DNA of 53,017 bases from CAYWFP01 sp964457365 (GTDB taxonomy: Bacteria > Planctomycetota > SZUA-567), in the NCBI GenBank assembly GCA_964457365.1, contig CAYWFP010000016.1, positions 1-53,017 on the forward strand, read 5' to 3'. This document shows, one piece after another, positions 15,945 to 24,232 of this stretch. Positions within the stretch are counted from its first letter, which is position 1, and each line of letters begins with the position of its first letter. The notes under the pieces were generated by a model. The model saw nothing but the letters and a program-made list of their open reading frames with translations, made no database searches and was not told where the DNA came from. The position numbers and the translations under genes are program-made.

Positions 15945-17809
15945 CCCGCCAAATGTTCGCGGAAGCGGACCGGAAGTCCGAAGAGCTCGTACACCGCCGC
16001 GTCGAGCCCGGCGCGTGCTTTGTCCAGGCGCCTCGACGCTTGGGCTGCTTTCCGGCAGGCGGCAACGGCTTTCTCCACGCGGCGAACGCGGCCTGCCTCC
16101 AGCGCCTCCGGCAGCGGCAGCGTCTGGATCTCGCAGAGGTTGATGTTGTGGTTGCTGCTGGTCAGGCGGAAGCGCCAGTCGTAGAGCCGGCTGTTGAGCA
16201 GTCCGCAGAGCAGGCCGAGCCCCACGCCCGCCCGCGGCAGCCAGACGTTGACCGAGTTGCCGGCGAAGACGTTTGCGGGTATGGCCGCGGCCACCAGGCG
16301 CGGGCGTGTCTCCATGTTGCGGATTCCCAGTTGGGCCACGCGCGGGGCGATACGGGCGAGACAACTCGTCGCGCTGCGGCCTTTCTGTGCGAGGAAACCG
16401 TCGCGGTCGAGAAAGCGTTCTCCTTCCGCGCGCGCTTCCAGGTCGGGCGCGAAAGGGCGCAGGTGGCTGCCGCGCAGCAGCAGCGTGCCGGTGTCGCGAT
16501 CTTTCATATGACGCCGGTAGACCGTCTGGTCCACCTCGCCGACATAACCGACGGCCATTTCGTCGAAGCGCCGCGGCGCGTTTTCGGCGAGCCAGTCCAG
16601 CAGCGCCCAGTCCGCTTCGCCGGCGAGCGGGATCGGCATCTCCGGCCCGAGCGCGGCGATGCGCGCGGCGGGCAATTCGAGCCGCCGCCGTTTCTCGATA
16701 ACGGTCAGCCTGGCCGCCTTGCCCGCGTCCCTGCGCGCGCGGAAGACGACGACCGATTGCGAGGCGTGGGCAAAGACGCGTTCGCTTTCGTGATAATAAC
16801 GGATGCGGTCGAGCCCGTGCGTGGCGAGCAATGCCTGTCGCAGCGGCGTCGCGCAACGGTCCGTCAGCAGGCTCCCCGGCACCACGAACGCCAAGCGACC
16901 CCCGGGGCGCAGAAGCTGCAGGCCGCGTTCGATAAAACAGCGGTAAAGGTTCAACTGTCCGCTGCAGGAGAGCGGATACCGGCCGCTGCCGCGCAGCGCC
17001 TCGGCATAGCGCTTCGCTGCGGGATGTTTGCCGAACCGGGTCAGCACGTCGTACGGCGGATTGCCGACGACCGCGTCGAAGGTCGCGGGCGCTTCGTCGA
17101 GCAGCGTATCGCCCTGGCGGACCCGGTCGCCGGGGACGAACGGTTGTTCCGGGCGCGAGAGCGCCAGCCAGAGCGCCCGCCTGGCCAGCGTGACCGCCAC
17201 CGAATCGCGGTCGAGCCCGTAAAGGTGATCCGCCGCCCACGCGCACGCGGCCTCATCGCCGTAACGTTTGGCGTAACGACCGACCAGACCGAGGAGGAAA
17301 TGTCCCGAGCCGGCGGCCGGGTCGCAGACGTCGAGATCGGGGGGCATTCGCGGCACGGCCATGTCGATCACCTGCGCGACAATCGCCGCGGGCGTGAAGA
17401 AGGAGCCCGCGCGCATGCGCTGCTCGCGCAGGTTGCGGCGGGAACCCCTCGCCTGCAGCGGCGTCTCCAGCAATACTTCGTACAACTCGCCCGGCAGACG
17501 CGGCTGCAGCGCTTCCGGTTCGATAGCGCGGATCTCCCTCAGCGCGGCGCCGGTGGCTTCGAGTGAAGACGCGAAGGTCAGCCTGCGGGGCAGCAGGGCC
17601 AGCGCTTCGTCGACCGCGCCGGGTTCGGGGCCGGTGAAGAAGCGTGCGAGCTTCCGCTCCCGGTCCGGCGTGAAGATACCGTGCCGAAGCGCCACGCGCA
17701 GGGTCAGCAGGTCCAGCGCCAGCGCCCGCGCCTCGCCGGGCTCGAGGTGATGCGCCGCCGCGCGCGCGGCATCAACGCCTCTGGCGATCGCCGCCGGGTA
17801 CACGCTCAT
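15920..17809 (-). CDS. N6-adenine DNA methyltransferase (Eco57I/TaqI-like)
   Basis: The 629-residue protein carries methylase motif I DPAAGSG (163-169) and motif IV NPPY (250-253), in the order of gamma-class adenine methyltransferases. The C-terminal third looks like a target-recognition region (SSNHNINLCEIQ near the end) as in Eco57I/TaqI-type enzymes. The first 130 residues are helical, with no obvious PD-(D/E)xK nuclease site, so it appears to be methylase only. ATG 17809 is chosen because it overlaps the yraN stop as ATGA; the frame itself is open further upstream. Coupling to a nuclease-fold protein, with no restriction gene nearby, is unusual. It may be a solitary methyltransferase or part of a defence unit. 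Confidence 0.85.
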   Translation of the reverse strand: MSVYPAAIARGVDAARAAAHHLEPGEARALALDLLTLRVALRHGIFTPDRERKLARFFTGPEPGAVDEALALLPRRLTFASSLEATGAALREIRAIEPEALQPRLPGELYEVLLETPLQARGSRRNLREQRMRAGSFFTPAAIVAQVIDMAVPRMPPDLDVCDPAAGSGHFLLGLVGRYAKRYGDEAACAWAADHLYGLDRDSVAVTLARRALWLALSRPEQPFVPGDRVRQGDTLLDEAPATFDAVVGNPPYDVLTRFGKHPAAKRYAEALRGSGRYPLSCSGQLNLYRCFIERGLQLLRPGGRLAFVVPGSLLTDRCATPLRQALLATHGLDRIRYYHESERVFAHASQSVVVFRARRDAGKAARLTVIEKRRRLELPAARIAALGPEMPIPLAGEADWALLDWLAENAPRRFDEMAVGYVGEVDQTVYRRHMKDRDTGTLLLRGSHLRPFAPDLEARAEGERFLDRDGFLAQKGRSATSCLARIAPRVAQLGIRNMETRPRLVAAAIPANVFAGNSVNVWLPRAGVGLGLLCGLLNSRLYDWRFRLTSSNHNINLCEIQTLPLPEALEAGRVRRVEKAVAACRKAAQASRRLDKARAGLDAAVYELFGLPVRFREHLAGKPPFTSG

Positions 17810-18192
17810 GCCCCGCTGCCGAAGAGGTCGCCGATGTCGATGGCGTTGCGGATCAGTTCGAATTCGGCCCCGTCGTCGCGCCGGAGCATAACGCCCACCA
17901 CGTCGACGCGGACGGATTCCTCGCGCTCGTGAATCACCTGCAGGTATTCTTGGATCGCCCGGCCCAGGCGCCGGGCCTTGGCCGGGGTGATCGCTTCGGC
18001 CGGCGTGCCGTAGGCCTGGCTCGTGCGCGTCTTGACCTCGACGAAGACCAGGTCGCCTCCCTCCCGCGCGACGATGTCGATCTCCCCGCGCTGCAGGCGG
18101 ACGTTGCGTTCGAGGATCAGGTAGCCGTGCGCTTCGAGATAATCCGCGGCAAGCGCCTCGCCGCGGGCACCGCGTTCGTCCTTCTCGGCCAT
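17806..18192 (-). CDS. yraN: YraN / UPF0102 nuclease-fold protein
   Basis: The 128-residue product has the UPF0102 pattern: GEALAADYLEAHGY, RNVRLQRGEIDIV and FVEVKTR, then a helical K-rich segment. The E-x-D and E-V-K residues correspond to the PD-(D/E)xK active-site layout of the Holliday-junction-resolvase-like fold. The biological role of YraN is poorly defined. Its stop overlaps the start of the DNA methyltransferase by four bases, so the two are probably made together. Confidence 0.92.
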   Translation of the reverse strand: MAEKDERGARGEALAADYLEAHGYLILERNVRLQRGEIDIVAREGGDLVFVEVKTRTSQAYGTPAEAITPAKARRLGRAIQEYLQVIHEREESVRVDVVGVMLRRDDGAEFELIRNAIDIGDLFGSGA

Positions 18193-18254
18193 GCCGTTCT
18201 CCTGCGGCCATTGTCGGCGAGCGGGCGCGAGAGCGCAAGGGCGGCTTTTACATG

Positions 18255-18281
18255 AAAAAAGGCCCCGGCCAAGCCGGAGCC
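18255..18281 (-). terminator. Rho-independent terminator
   Basis: Read on the minus strand, a 9-bp stem (GGCTCCGGC with GCCGGGGCC, one G-T pair) with a 3-base loop is followed by six T. It closes the unit formed by the two small envelope-protein genes. Confidence 0.85.
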
Positions 18282-18304
18282 TGCGGCTTTCGGAGAAGGC
18301 CGGT

Positions 18305-18769
18305 TCAAAAGTCGAGCAGGTCCGGGTCGATCTCGGCTTCTTCCTTGATGCCGTTGCGCCAGACCGATTCCGGGAGCTCCTCGGTCTTGAAGACCTTCTC
18401 GTTCTGATAATCGTCGGGCAGGCGCACCATGTTGACGTGCCCGCCGGGCCCGGCCATGGCCGAGAGATCCTCCGCCGGCTGCGTCTGCGGGTCGTACTCC
18501 TCGACCAGCGGCTTAGGCGGCGTGTCCGTGGTCTCGGTCCTGGCCGCCGGCGCGGGCGTCGCCGGTTTGCGCGCCGCCGGCGCGGGCGTCGTCGGCGCCT
18601 GCGCGATCTGGCGTTCCCGTAGCGCCGGAATGCGGCAGTTCGCCGGCACCGCGTGCGCGAAGGAATTCCGCCGGAGTTCCTCGCTCGACACCTGACGCTG
18701 TTTCTGGCAGCCGCTGATCCCCCCGATCAGCACCACTGCGACAATTGCAAACAATCCCATCGCTTTCAT
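18305..18769 (-). CDS. Small lipoprotein, unknown function
   Basis: The 154-residue product has a lipoprotein signal ending in GISGC (Cys about residue 21). The mature part is low-complexity, with two TPAPAAR repeats around residues 65-80 and a Pro/Thr-rich stretch, then an acidic C-terminus. ATG 18769 is chosen because the signal starts there and AAGGGG lies just upstream. No domain is recognised; the Pro/Ala-rich part may be a periplasmic spacer. It is followed by a strong terminator and preceded on the same strand by a small membrane-protein gene. Confidence 0.7.
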   Translation of the reverse strand: MKAMGLFAIVAVVLIGGISGCQKQRQVSSEELRRNSFAHAVPANCRIPALRERQIAQAPTTPAPAARKPATPAPAARTETTDTPPKPLVEEYDPQTQPAEDLSAMAGPGGHVNMVRLPDDYQNEKVFKTEELPESVWRNGIKEEAEIDPDLLDF

Positions 18770-18805
18770 GCTATCCCCCCTTGGAGCGTGCAAGACGGAC
18801 GCGTG

Positions 18806-19042
18806 TCAGTCGTCCGCCGGTTCCTCGTCAATCATCGCCTCCGGCCGTACGCCGGTGCGTATCGCCTCCTCGTCCGGGCAGGTGACTTCGTTCCAGTGGC
18901 CTTCCTTGCCGTGCATCGTCGCCAGCGACGCTTCCTCGCCATTGCAGTCGGCGTCCGGCGTGCGGTCGCGCGCGAACATCCACGCCAGCAGCAGAACCGC
19001 GAGGCAGACCAGAACAACGATGTGCCCGACAGTTACAGGCAT
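18806..19042 (-). CDS. Small single-pass membrane protein
   Basis: The 78-residue product has one membrane helix (about 4-22) followed by a short acidic, Cys-containing tail (DADCNGEE, EVTCPDEE). Start at ATG 19042 is preferred because the helix begins at once; a TTG at 19081 would add 13 residues. The RBS is poor for either. Two spaced cysteines outside the membrane could form a disulfide. Function is unknown. It probably shares a transcript with the lipoprotein downstream, from the promoter at 19088-19115. Confidence 0.55.
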   Translation of the reverse strand: MPVTVGHIVVLVCLAVLLLAWMFARDRTPDADCNGEEASLATMHGKEGHWNEVTCPDEEAIRTGVRPEAMIDEEPADD

Positions 19043-19087
19043 ACTCCGCACGCGTGGCAACGAAACCCCTTTCAACCACAATCGTAG

Positions 19088-19115
19088 ATAGTATGTCGAC
19101 GCAATCGCGATTCAA
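19088..19115 (-). promoter_or_regulatory. Sigma70-type promoter candidate
   Basis: On the minus strand, TTGAAT (19110-19115) and TACTAT (19088-19093) are 16 bases apart, 46 bases upstream of the ATG at 19042. Confidence 0.5.
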
Positions 19116-19259
19116 CCTTGAGCGTAAATTCAAAACAGATGGCGGTCTGTTTTCTCCCGCGCCGCCGCGAAGAATGCGCTTGCGAGGATCGGGCCGAATC
19201 GGTAGATTGCCCGTGCATAACCCGTGGATATCCCCTGCACCGCACAAGGAGAAGGCGTG

Positions 19260-20357
19260 ATGAATCTGGATATCAAGCCGGCCGACGCCTGTCGCTGGGA
19301 CGAGGTTTCGCTCGGAGAAATTATGCTGCGTTTCGACCCCGGCGAGGGCCGCGTGCACACCACGCGCAGCTTTCGCGTCTGGGAGGGCGGCGGGGAATAC
19401 AACGTCGCGCGCGGCTTGCGCCGCTGTTTCGGCCAGCGCACGGCGGTGGTCACCGCCATCGTCGACAACCAGATCGGGAGCCTCTTGGAAGACCTGATCC
19501 TGCAGGGCGGGGTGGACATCAGCCATGTCAAGTGGGTGCCCTTCGACGGCCTGGGCAAGGCTGCCCGCAACGGCCTCAACTTCACCGAGAAGGGTTACGG
19601 CATCCGCGGCGCCAAGGGCACCTCCGACCGCGGACACACCGCTGTCAGCCAGCTCGAACCCGGCGCGATCGACTGGGAGACGATCTTCGGCAAGGAAGGC
19701 GCGCGCTGGTTCCATTGCGGCGGCATCTTCGCCGCGCTCGGCGCGAAGACCCCGGATGTGGCCATTGAGGCGATGCAGGCGGCGAAGAAACACGGCGCCG
19801 TCGTCAGCTACGACCTGAACTGGCGGCCGAGTTTGTGGAAAAGCAACGGCGGCACCGAGCGCGCGGTCGCGGTCAACCGCGAGATCGCCAAGTACGTAGA
19901 CGTCATGATCGGCAACGAGGAGGACTTCACCAAGGCCCTCGGTTTCGAGGTCGAGGGCATGGACGAAAGCTGCAGCAAGCTCGATACCGGCAACTTCAAG
20001 AAGATGATCGCCAAGGTGACCGCGATGTACCCGCACTTCAAGGCCGTCGCCACCACGCTGCGCGGCGTGAAGACCGCGACGGTCAACGACTGGGGCGCGA
20101 TCCTGTATATCGACGGCGCGTTTTACGAGGCGGTGCACCGGCCGGACCTGGAGATCCTCGACCGCGTCGGCGGCGGCGACAGCTTCGCCTCGGGTCTGAT
20201 CTACGGTTTCCTGAGCGGGAAGGACCCGGCCGCCTGCGTCAACTACGGCGCCACCCACGGCGCGCTGGCGATGACCACGCCCGGCGACACGACCATGGCC
20301 ACGCTGCCGGAGGTGGAGGCCAATCTGCAGGGCGGGAGCGCGCGAGTGGTGCGCTGA
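19260..20357 (+). CDS. PfkB-family sugar kinase, 2-keto-3-deoxygluconate-kinase-like
   Basis: The 365-residue product is a ribokinase-fold kinase. The N-terminus SLGEIMLRFDPGEG and the WEGGGEYNVARGL substrate-site block are those of KDG-kinase-like proteins. The PfkB signature 2 (DRVGGGDSFASG) contains the catalytic base D307. It is about 20-50 residues longer than typical KDG kinases, with an insertion around residues 105-140. It should phosphorylate a hexose-derived acid or ketose, feeding an Entner-Doudoroff-like route. ATG 19260 follows AAGGAG; a GTG one codon earlier is possible. It is convergent with the ROK kinase, only three bases apart, and stands alone. Confidence 0.85.
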   Translation: MNLDIKPADACRWDEVSLGEIMLRFDPGEGRVHTTRSFRVWEGGGEYNVARGLRRCFGQRTAVVTAIVDNQIGSLLEDLILQGGVDISHVKWVPFDGLGKAARNGLNFTEKGYGIRGAKGTSDRGHTAVSQLEPGAIDWETIFGKEGARWFHCGGIFAALGAKTPDVAIEAMQAAKKHGAVVSYDLNWRPSLWKSNGGTERAVAVNREIAKYVDVMIGNEEDFTKALGFEVEGMDESCSKLDTGNFKKMIAKVTAMYPHFKAVATTLRGVKTATVNDWGAILYIDGAFYEAVHRPDLEILDRVGGGDSFASGLIYGFLSGKDPAACVNYGATHGALAMTTPGDTTMATLPEVEANLQGGSARVVR

Positions 20358-20360
20358 GCG

Positions 20361-21347
20361 CTACTTCGCTTCCAGGCACTGCCTGGCGTAGACCATCGCG
20401 CCCAGCGCGACCGCTTCGTCGCCGAGTTCGGCCAGCTTGATCCGCGTGTCGTTGTACGAATCCGGCGGATAGGCGAAAGCCCTGGTCGACTCCAGGACCC
20501 GCGGCAGCAGTTCCTTGCCGAGCGCCTCGAAGACCCCGCCGCCGATGACGACCGTGTCGGGACCGATGAACGTGATGAGGTTGCCGATTCCGAGGCCGAG
20601 GTAGTCGGCCATCTCGTTCAGCGTCTCGACGGTCACCTCGTCCTTCTTCTGATACGCTTCCTTGAGGTAACGGCTGCGCAGGATCTCGTAGTCGCCGCCG
20701 GTCAACTCCTTCATGAGCGAGGCGCGGCCCCTGTCGTGGATCTCCTCCCGGAAGCGCTTGGCCATGCCGGTCTTCGAGGCGTAGGCCTCAAGGCACCCGA
20801 GCCGCCCGCAGCCGCAGGTGCGCCCGCCTTTCTGGACGATTACGTGGCCGACCTCCGCGGCCATGCGGCTGGCGCCGACGATCATCCGGCCGTCGATGAT
20901 GATGCCGCCGCCGAGGCCGGTGCCGACGAAGATGCCGGCGAGGGATTTCGCGCCCTTGCCGGCGCCGAGAGCGAATTCGCCGAGGGTGCCGGCATTGCAG
21001 TCGTTCTCGGCGAAGACGCGCTGGTCGAGCGCCTTGGCCAGCGTCTTGACCAACGGGACGTTGTGCCAGCCCATGTTCGGCGCCAGAATCGCCGTCCCGT
21101 CCTCGAGGATCGGGCTCGGCGCCCCGACGCCGACGGCGGCCAGCTTTTTCACCGGCACGTCCGCCTCTTCGCAGGCCTCGCGCGCGGTCTTGACCGCCCG
21201 TTCCATCACCTCCTCGAAGCCACGCTCGGGCTTGCTCTTGCGCTTGGCGTTGCCGAGGATGCGGCCGTTCTCGTCGGTGACGACGACGTAGATCTTGGTC
21301 CCGCCGATATCGATGCCGGCGAAGTAGCGTTGATTGTTCTTGTCCAT
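20361..21347 (-). CDS. ROK-family sugar kinase (glucokinase-like)
   Basis: The 328-residue product has the ROK layout: phosphate loop DIGGTK (13-18), catalytic Asp in ENDCN (D116), GTGLGGG (142-148), and the zinc-binding EVGH plus C178-x-C180-x4-C185 motif. This fits glucokinase or a related hexose kinase using ATP; no N-terminal DNA-binding domain is present, so it is not a ROK repressor. A GAGGGAGAGA precedes the ATG. The gene is monocistronic, convergent with the PfkB gene. Confidence 0.9.
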   Translation of the reverse strand: MDKNNQRYFAGIDIGGTKIYVVVTDENGRILGNAKRKSKPERGFEEVMERAVKTAREACEEADVPVKKLAAVGVGAPSPILEDGTAILAPNMGWHNVPLVKTLAKALDQRVFAENDCNAGTLGEFALGAGKGAKSLAGIFVGTGLGGGIIIDGRMIVGASRMAAEVGHVIVQKGGRTCGCGRLGCLEAYASKTGMAKRFREEIHDRGRASLMKELTGGDYEILRSRYLKEAYQKKDEVTVETLNEMADYLGLGIGNLITFIGPDTVVIGGGVFEALGKELLPRVLESTRAFAYPPDSYNDTRIKLAELGDEAVALGAMVYARQCLEAK

Positions 21348-21505
21348 TCTCTCCCTCGTCTGCGCGGACAGAAGTCGGGTTCATTGTAGTAATCCGCCGG
21401 GACAAATCAATCCCGCGCCGGGAGCGGATTTCGCCAGAGCGCTTGATTCGGGAGTGGAGAAACCATAGCCTTGAAAGAGGATGTGGACTGTTTCCGGGAT
21501 GGCGT

Positions 21506-22162
21506 ATGGTCTGGATCTCGCTGCCGCTGGCGTACCTCATGGGGTCGATCCCTTTCGGCCTGCTGATCGGCTGGCTCGCCGGCAAGGACGTTCGCCGCGA
21601 GGGTAGCCGCAATATCGGCTTCAGCAACGTCTTGCGCGTCTGCGGCTGGCCGTGGGCCATGCCCGTGCTGGCGCTGGATTTTCTCAAAGGCTTTGCTCCG
21701 GTCTTCTGGCTCGTGCCGTTGTGGAGCGCGGCGGAGCGGCCGGGGCTGGTCGCGGTCCTCGCCGGCATCGCCGCGATCCTGGGGCACAATTACACCGTCT
21801 GGTTGAAATTCAAGGGCGGCAAGGGCGTGGCCACGAGCGCGGGCGTTCTGGGTGGGCTGATGCCGCTGCAGTTGGCCGTGGCCTTCGGCACCTGGCTGGC
21901 GCTGGTGGCGCTGACGCGGTACGTCTCCGTCGGGTCGATGGCCGCGACGGTGGCGCTGGTGGTCGGCCAGGTCGCGCTCGGCGACGATCCCTTCGGCGCG
22001 GGCCTGCCGCTGACGGTGCTGGCGTGCTGCATCGCCGTGCTGGTCTTCGTCAGCCACCGCGCCAATATCCGGCGCCTGCTCCGGGGCGAGGAGAACCGCA
22101 TCTTTTCACGGAAGACGCCGGCGGCGAACGAGACCGGCGAGGAGAAACGGACCGATGGCTGA
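21506..22162 (+). CDS. plsY: Acyl-phosphate:glycerol-3-phosphate acyltransferase PlsY
   Basis: The 218-residue membrane protein has five or more hydrophobic segments and the three conserved cytoplasmic loops of PlsY: GSRNIGFSNVLR, GHNYTVWLKFKGGKGVAT and a final SHRANIRRL. It makes 1-acylglycerol-3-phosphate, the first step of phospholipid synthesis. Start at ATG 21506 gives normal family length; an upstream TTG at 21443 would add 21 non-conserved residues. It overlaps gpsA by 8 bases, so supply of glycerol-3-phosphate and its acylation are co-expressed. Region 21348-21505 is a non-coding spacer to the divergent ROK gene. Confidence 0.93.
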   Translation: MVWISLPLAYLMGSIPFGLLIGWLAGKDVRREGSRNIGFSNVLRVCGWPWAMPVLALDFLKGFAPVFWLVPLWSAAERPGLVAVLAGIAAILGHNYTVWLKFKGGKGVATSAGVLGGLMPLQLAVAFGTWLALVALTRYVSVGSMAATVALVVGQVALGDDPFGAGLPLTVLACCIAVLVFVSHRANIRRLLRGEENRIFSRKTPAANETGEEKRTDG

Positions 22163-23168
22163 TCGCGGGCGCGTGACGGTACTCGGCGACGGCGGCTGGG
22201 GCACGGCCCTGGCGCTGGTGCTCTGCGGCAACGGGCACGAGGTCACCCTCTGGGGGCACGACCCGGCGTACCTGGAAACCATGGCCGCCGAGGGCGAGAA
22301 CGTCACCTTTCTGCCCGGCGTGCCGCTGCCGCCGGCGCTGAAATACGAGGCCGACGGACGCGCGGCGCTCGCGGGGGCGGACCTGGTCGTCTCGGCCGTC
22401 CCGACGGTTTACCTCGAGCGATCGCTGAAGCCGCTGGCCGGTGCGCTGCGGCCGGGGGTGGGCGTGGTCTCGGTGACCAAGGGCATCGCCCAGGAGAGCC
22501 TGAAACGCCCGAGCGAGATCGTCGTCGAATGCCTCGGCTGCACGCGCATCGCGGTGCTATCGGGGCCCAGCCACGCCGAGGAGGTGGCCCGCGGCGCGCC
22601 GACGACGGTGGTCGTCGCCTCGGGCGACACGGCGCTGGCGCGGCAGGTGCAGGACGCCTTGATGAGCGCTACCTTCCGCGTCTATACCGCCGACGATCCG
22701 CTCGGCGTCGAACTCGGCGGCGCGCTGAAGAACGTGCTCGCGCTGGCCGCGGGCGCCTGTATCGGGCTCGGGCTCGGCGACAACGCGCTGGCGGCGCTGA
22801 TGACCCGCGGCATCGCCGAGATGACCCGGCTGGGCGTGGCGCTCGGGGCCAGGGCCGAGACCTTCGGCGGCCTCTCGGGCGTGGGCGACCTGATCGTCAC
22901 CTGCGTCTCGCGTCACGGGCGCAACCGCGCGGTGGGCATCGAGATCGGCAAGGGGCGGAGCCTGAGCGAGATCATGAACGACCGTCAGACCGTGGCCGAG
23001 GGCGTGCATACGGCCAAGAGCGCGCGCGCGCTGGCGCGGCGGGCGGGGGTGGAACTGCCGATCACCGAGCAGGTCTACGCGGTGCTCTACAACGGCCGGG
23101 ATCCGCGGACGGCGGTGGCGGAACTGATGACACGCGAACCGAAGAGCGAGAAGATAGACCGCGGGTGA
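22155..23168 (+). CDS. gpsA: NAD(P)-dependent glycerol-3-phosphate dehydrogenase
   Basis: The 337-residue product reduces dihydroxyacetone phosphate to glycerol-3-phosphate for phospholipids. Visible signatures are the dinucleotide loop GDGGWGTALA, SVTKGIA, LSGPSHAEEVARG, the catalytic ELGGALKNVLALAAG block and GLSGVGDLIVTC. Length is normal. It overlaps the end of plsY by 8 bases and is followed 26 bases later by a lipoprotein gene on the same strand. Confidence 0.96.
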   Translation: MADRGRVTVLGDGGWGTALALVLCGNGHEVTLWGHDPAYLETMAAEGENVTFLPGVPLPPALKYEADGRAALAGADLVVSAVPTVYLERSLKPLAGALRPGVGVVSVTKGIAQESLKRPSEIVVECLGCTRIAVLSGPSHAEEVARGAPTTVVVASGDTALARQVQDALMSATFRVYTADDPLGVELGGALKNVLALAAGACIGLGLGDNALAALMTRGIAEMTRLGVALGARAETFGGLSGVGDLIVTCVSRHGRNRAVGIEIGKGRSLSEIMNDRQTVAEGVHTAKSARALARRAGVELPITEQVYAVLYNGRDPRTAVAELMTREPKSEKIDRG

Positions 23169-23194
23169 GCGCCCGTTCGAATCGAGGAGCATGT

Positions 23195-24055
23195 ATGCGA
23201 GAACTGTCCCTTGCCTTGATGCTGTTGTTCGCCGCCGGCTGTTTTTCCTTCGGCGACGACGAAAAGGAGATCGCCGCTGCGTCCCGTCTGCGGCCCGACG
23301 AGTACCGCATCCTCGCGCTGAAACCGGAGACCCGAAGCGTCATGATCGGCCTCGGCGCCGACCAGGGCGCGCAGCGGGAGATGGTCTTCGAGCTCCGCCG
23401 CCAGGGCCGTCCCGTCGGCGAGGCGGTCGTGGTCGAAGTGTTCGACGACATGTGCCGCGCGGAGTGCCGCAAGCTCAAGGTGAAGCTGACCACCGACGAC
23501 GTGGCCTACTCGCCCGAACCGGCCGAGATCTTCACCACCTTCGTCGAACAGGGCGCGCAACCGGGCAAGCTCCGCGCGCGGGTGACCGAGGTGCACCCCG
23601 AGGCGCAGCTTATCATTCTCGACAAGGGCACGCGCGACGGCGTCCGGCGCGACATGTGGTTCAGCGTCTTCAATCGCCGCGGCTTCAAGGCCAACGTCCG
23701 CATCCGAAGTGCCTACGAAACGATCTCCTCGGCGGTGGTGCCGTCGGGAGAGCTCACCGTCGCCGTCGGCGACGTGGCCGAGTCGGTCGATAAGGTGAAA
23801 GCCGCCGCCCCGCCGCGGCCGATGCCCGAAACGGTCGAACGGGAAGCCGAGTCGATCCTGCGCGACGAGATCGATGAAACGCCCGCGGATGAGCCGGGGC
23901 CCTTGACCGCGCCGGAACCGGAGCCGTTGCCCGCACCCGCGAAAGCGCCGGAACCGGAGCCGTTGCCCGCACCCGCGAAAGCGCCGGAACCGGAGAAGGA
24001 GGAGCCGCTGCCCGATGATCTGCTGCAGGATCTGCCCGGTCATCCGGGCGACTGA
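23195..24055 (+). CDS. Lipoprotein with repeat-rich C-terminus
   Basis: The 286-residue product has a lipoprotein signal ending FAAGC (Cys 16). Residues 20-205 look like two beta-rich copies of a small domain, since both halves contain a charged stretch followed by DQGAQREM or DGVRRDMW. This is reminiscent of FlgT/CsgG-associated barrel repeats, but not firmly identifiable. The C-terminal 60 residues are Pro/Glu/Ala-rich with a tandem 12-residue repeat. ATG 23195 is chosen over ATG 23191 (other frame) because GAGGAG lies at 23184-23189 and the signal begins there. It probably shares transcription with plsY-gpsA. Role unknown. Confidence 0.7.
   Translation: MRELSLALMLLFAAGCFSFGDDEKEIAAASRLRPDEYRILALKPETRSVMIGLGADQGAQREMVFELRRQGRPVGEAVVVEVFDDMCRAECRKLKVKLTTDDVAYSPEPAEIFTTFVEQGAQPGKLRARVTEVHPEAQLIILDKGTRDGVRRDMWFSVFNRRGFKANVRIRSAYETISSAVVPSGELTVAVGDVAESVDKVKAAAPPRPMPETVEREAESILRDEIDETPADEPGPLTAPEPEPLPAPAKAPEPEPLPAPAKAPEPEKEEPLPDDLLQDLPGHPGD
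23909..23995 (+). repeat. Tandem 36-bp in-frame repeat
   Basis: Two identical 36-base units (23909-23944, 23945-23980) and a partial third of 15 bases encode the Pro-rich APEPEPLPAPAK unit twice. Perfect identity suggests recent slippage and possible length variation between strains. Confidence 0.9.
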
Positions 24056-24056
24056 A

Positions 24057-24115
24057 ACGAAGAACGCCCGCTGCCATGACCTGGAATCATGCGCGGGCGT
24101 TTGAGTGTTCTTCGT
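24057..24115. terminator. Bidirectional hairpin between convergent lipoprotein genes
   Basis: Nested inverted repeats: an outer 9-bp arm pair (ACGAAGAAC 24057-24065, GTTCTTCGT 24107-24115) and an inner pair (AACGCCCGC 24063-24071, GCGGGCGTT 24093-24101), overlapping by a few bases so that two alternative foldings are possible, with a small CATGA/TCATG stem in the loop. T-runs are weak on both sides. It separates the lipoprotein ending at 24055 from the one ending at 24233. 24116-24232 shows no gene. Confidence 0.6.
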
Positions 24116-24232
24116 TGCTACGCTATTGTTATCGGCGTCGCGCCGCGGCCGCTTGAGCGGGAATTTCGTTTTCCGGTTCCGGTTGTATTCCGCTGTGGCG
24201 GAACCGAAGGCCCCTGTCCCGTGTGGTGCCGT

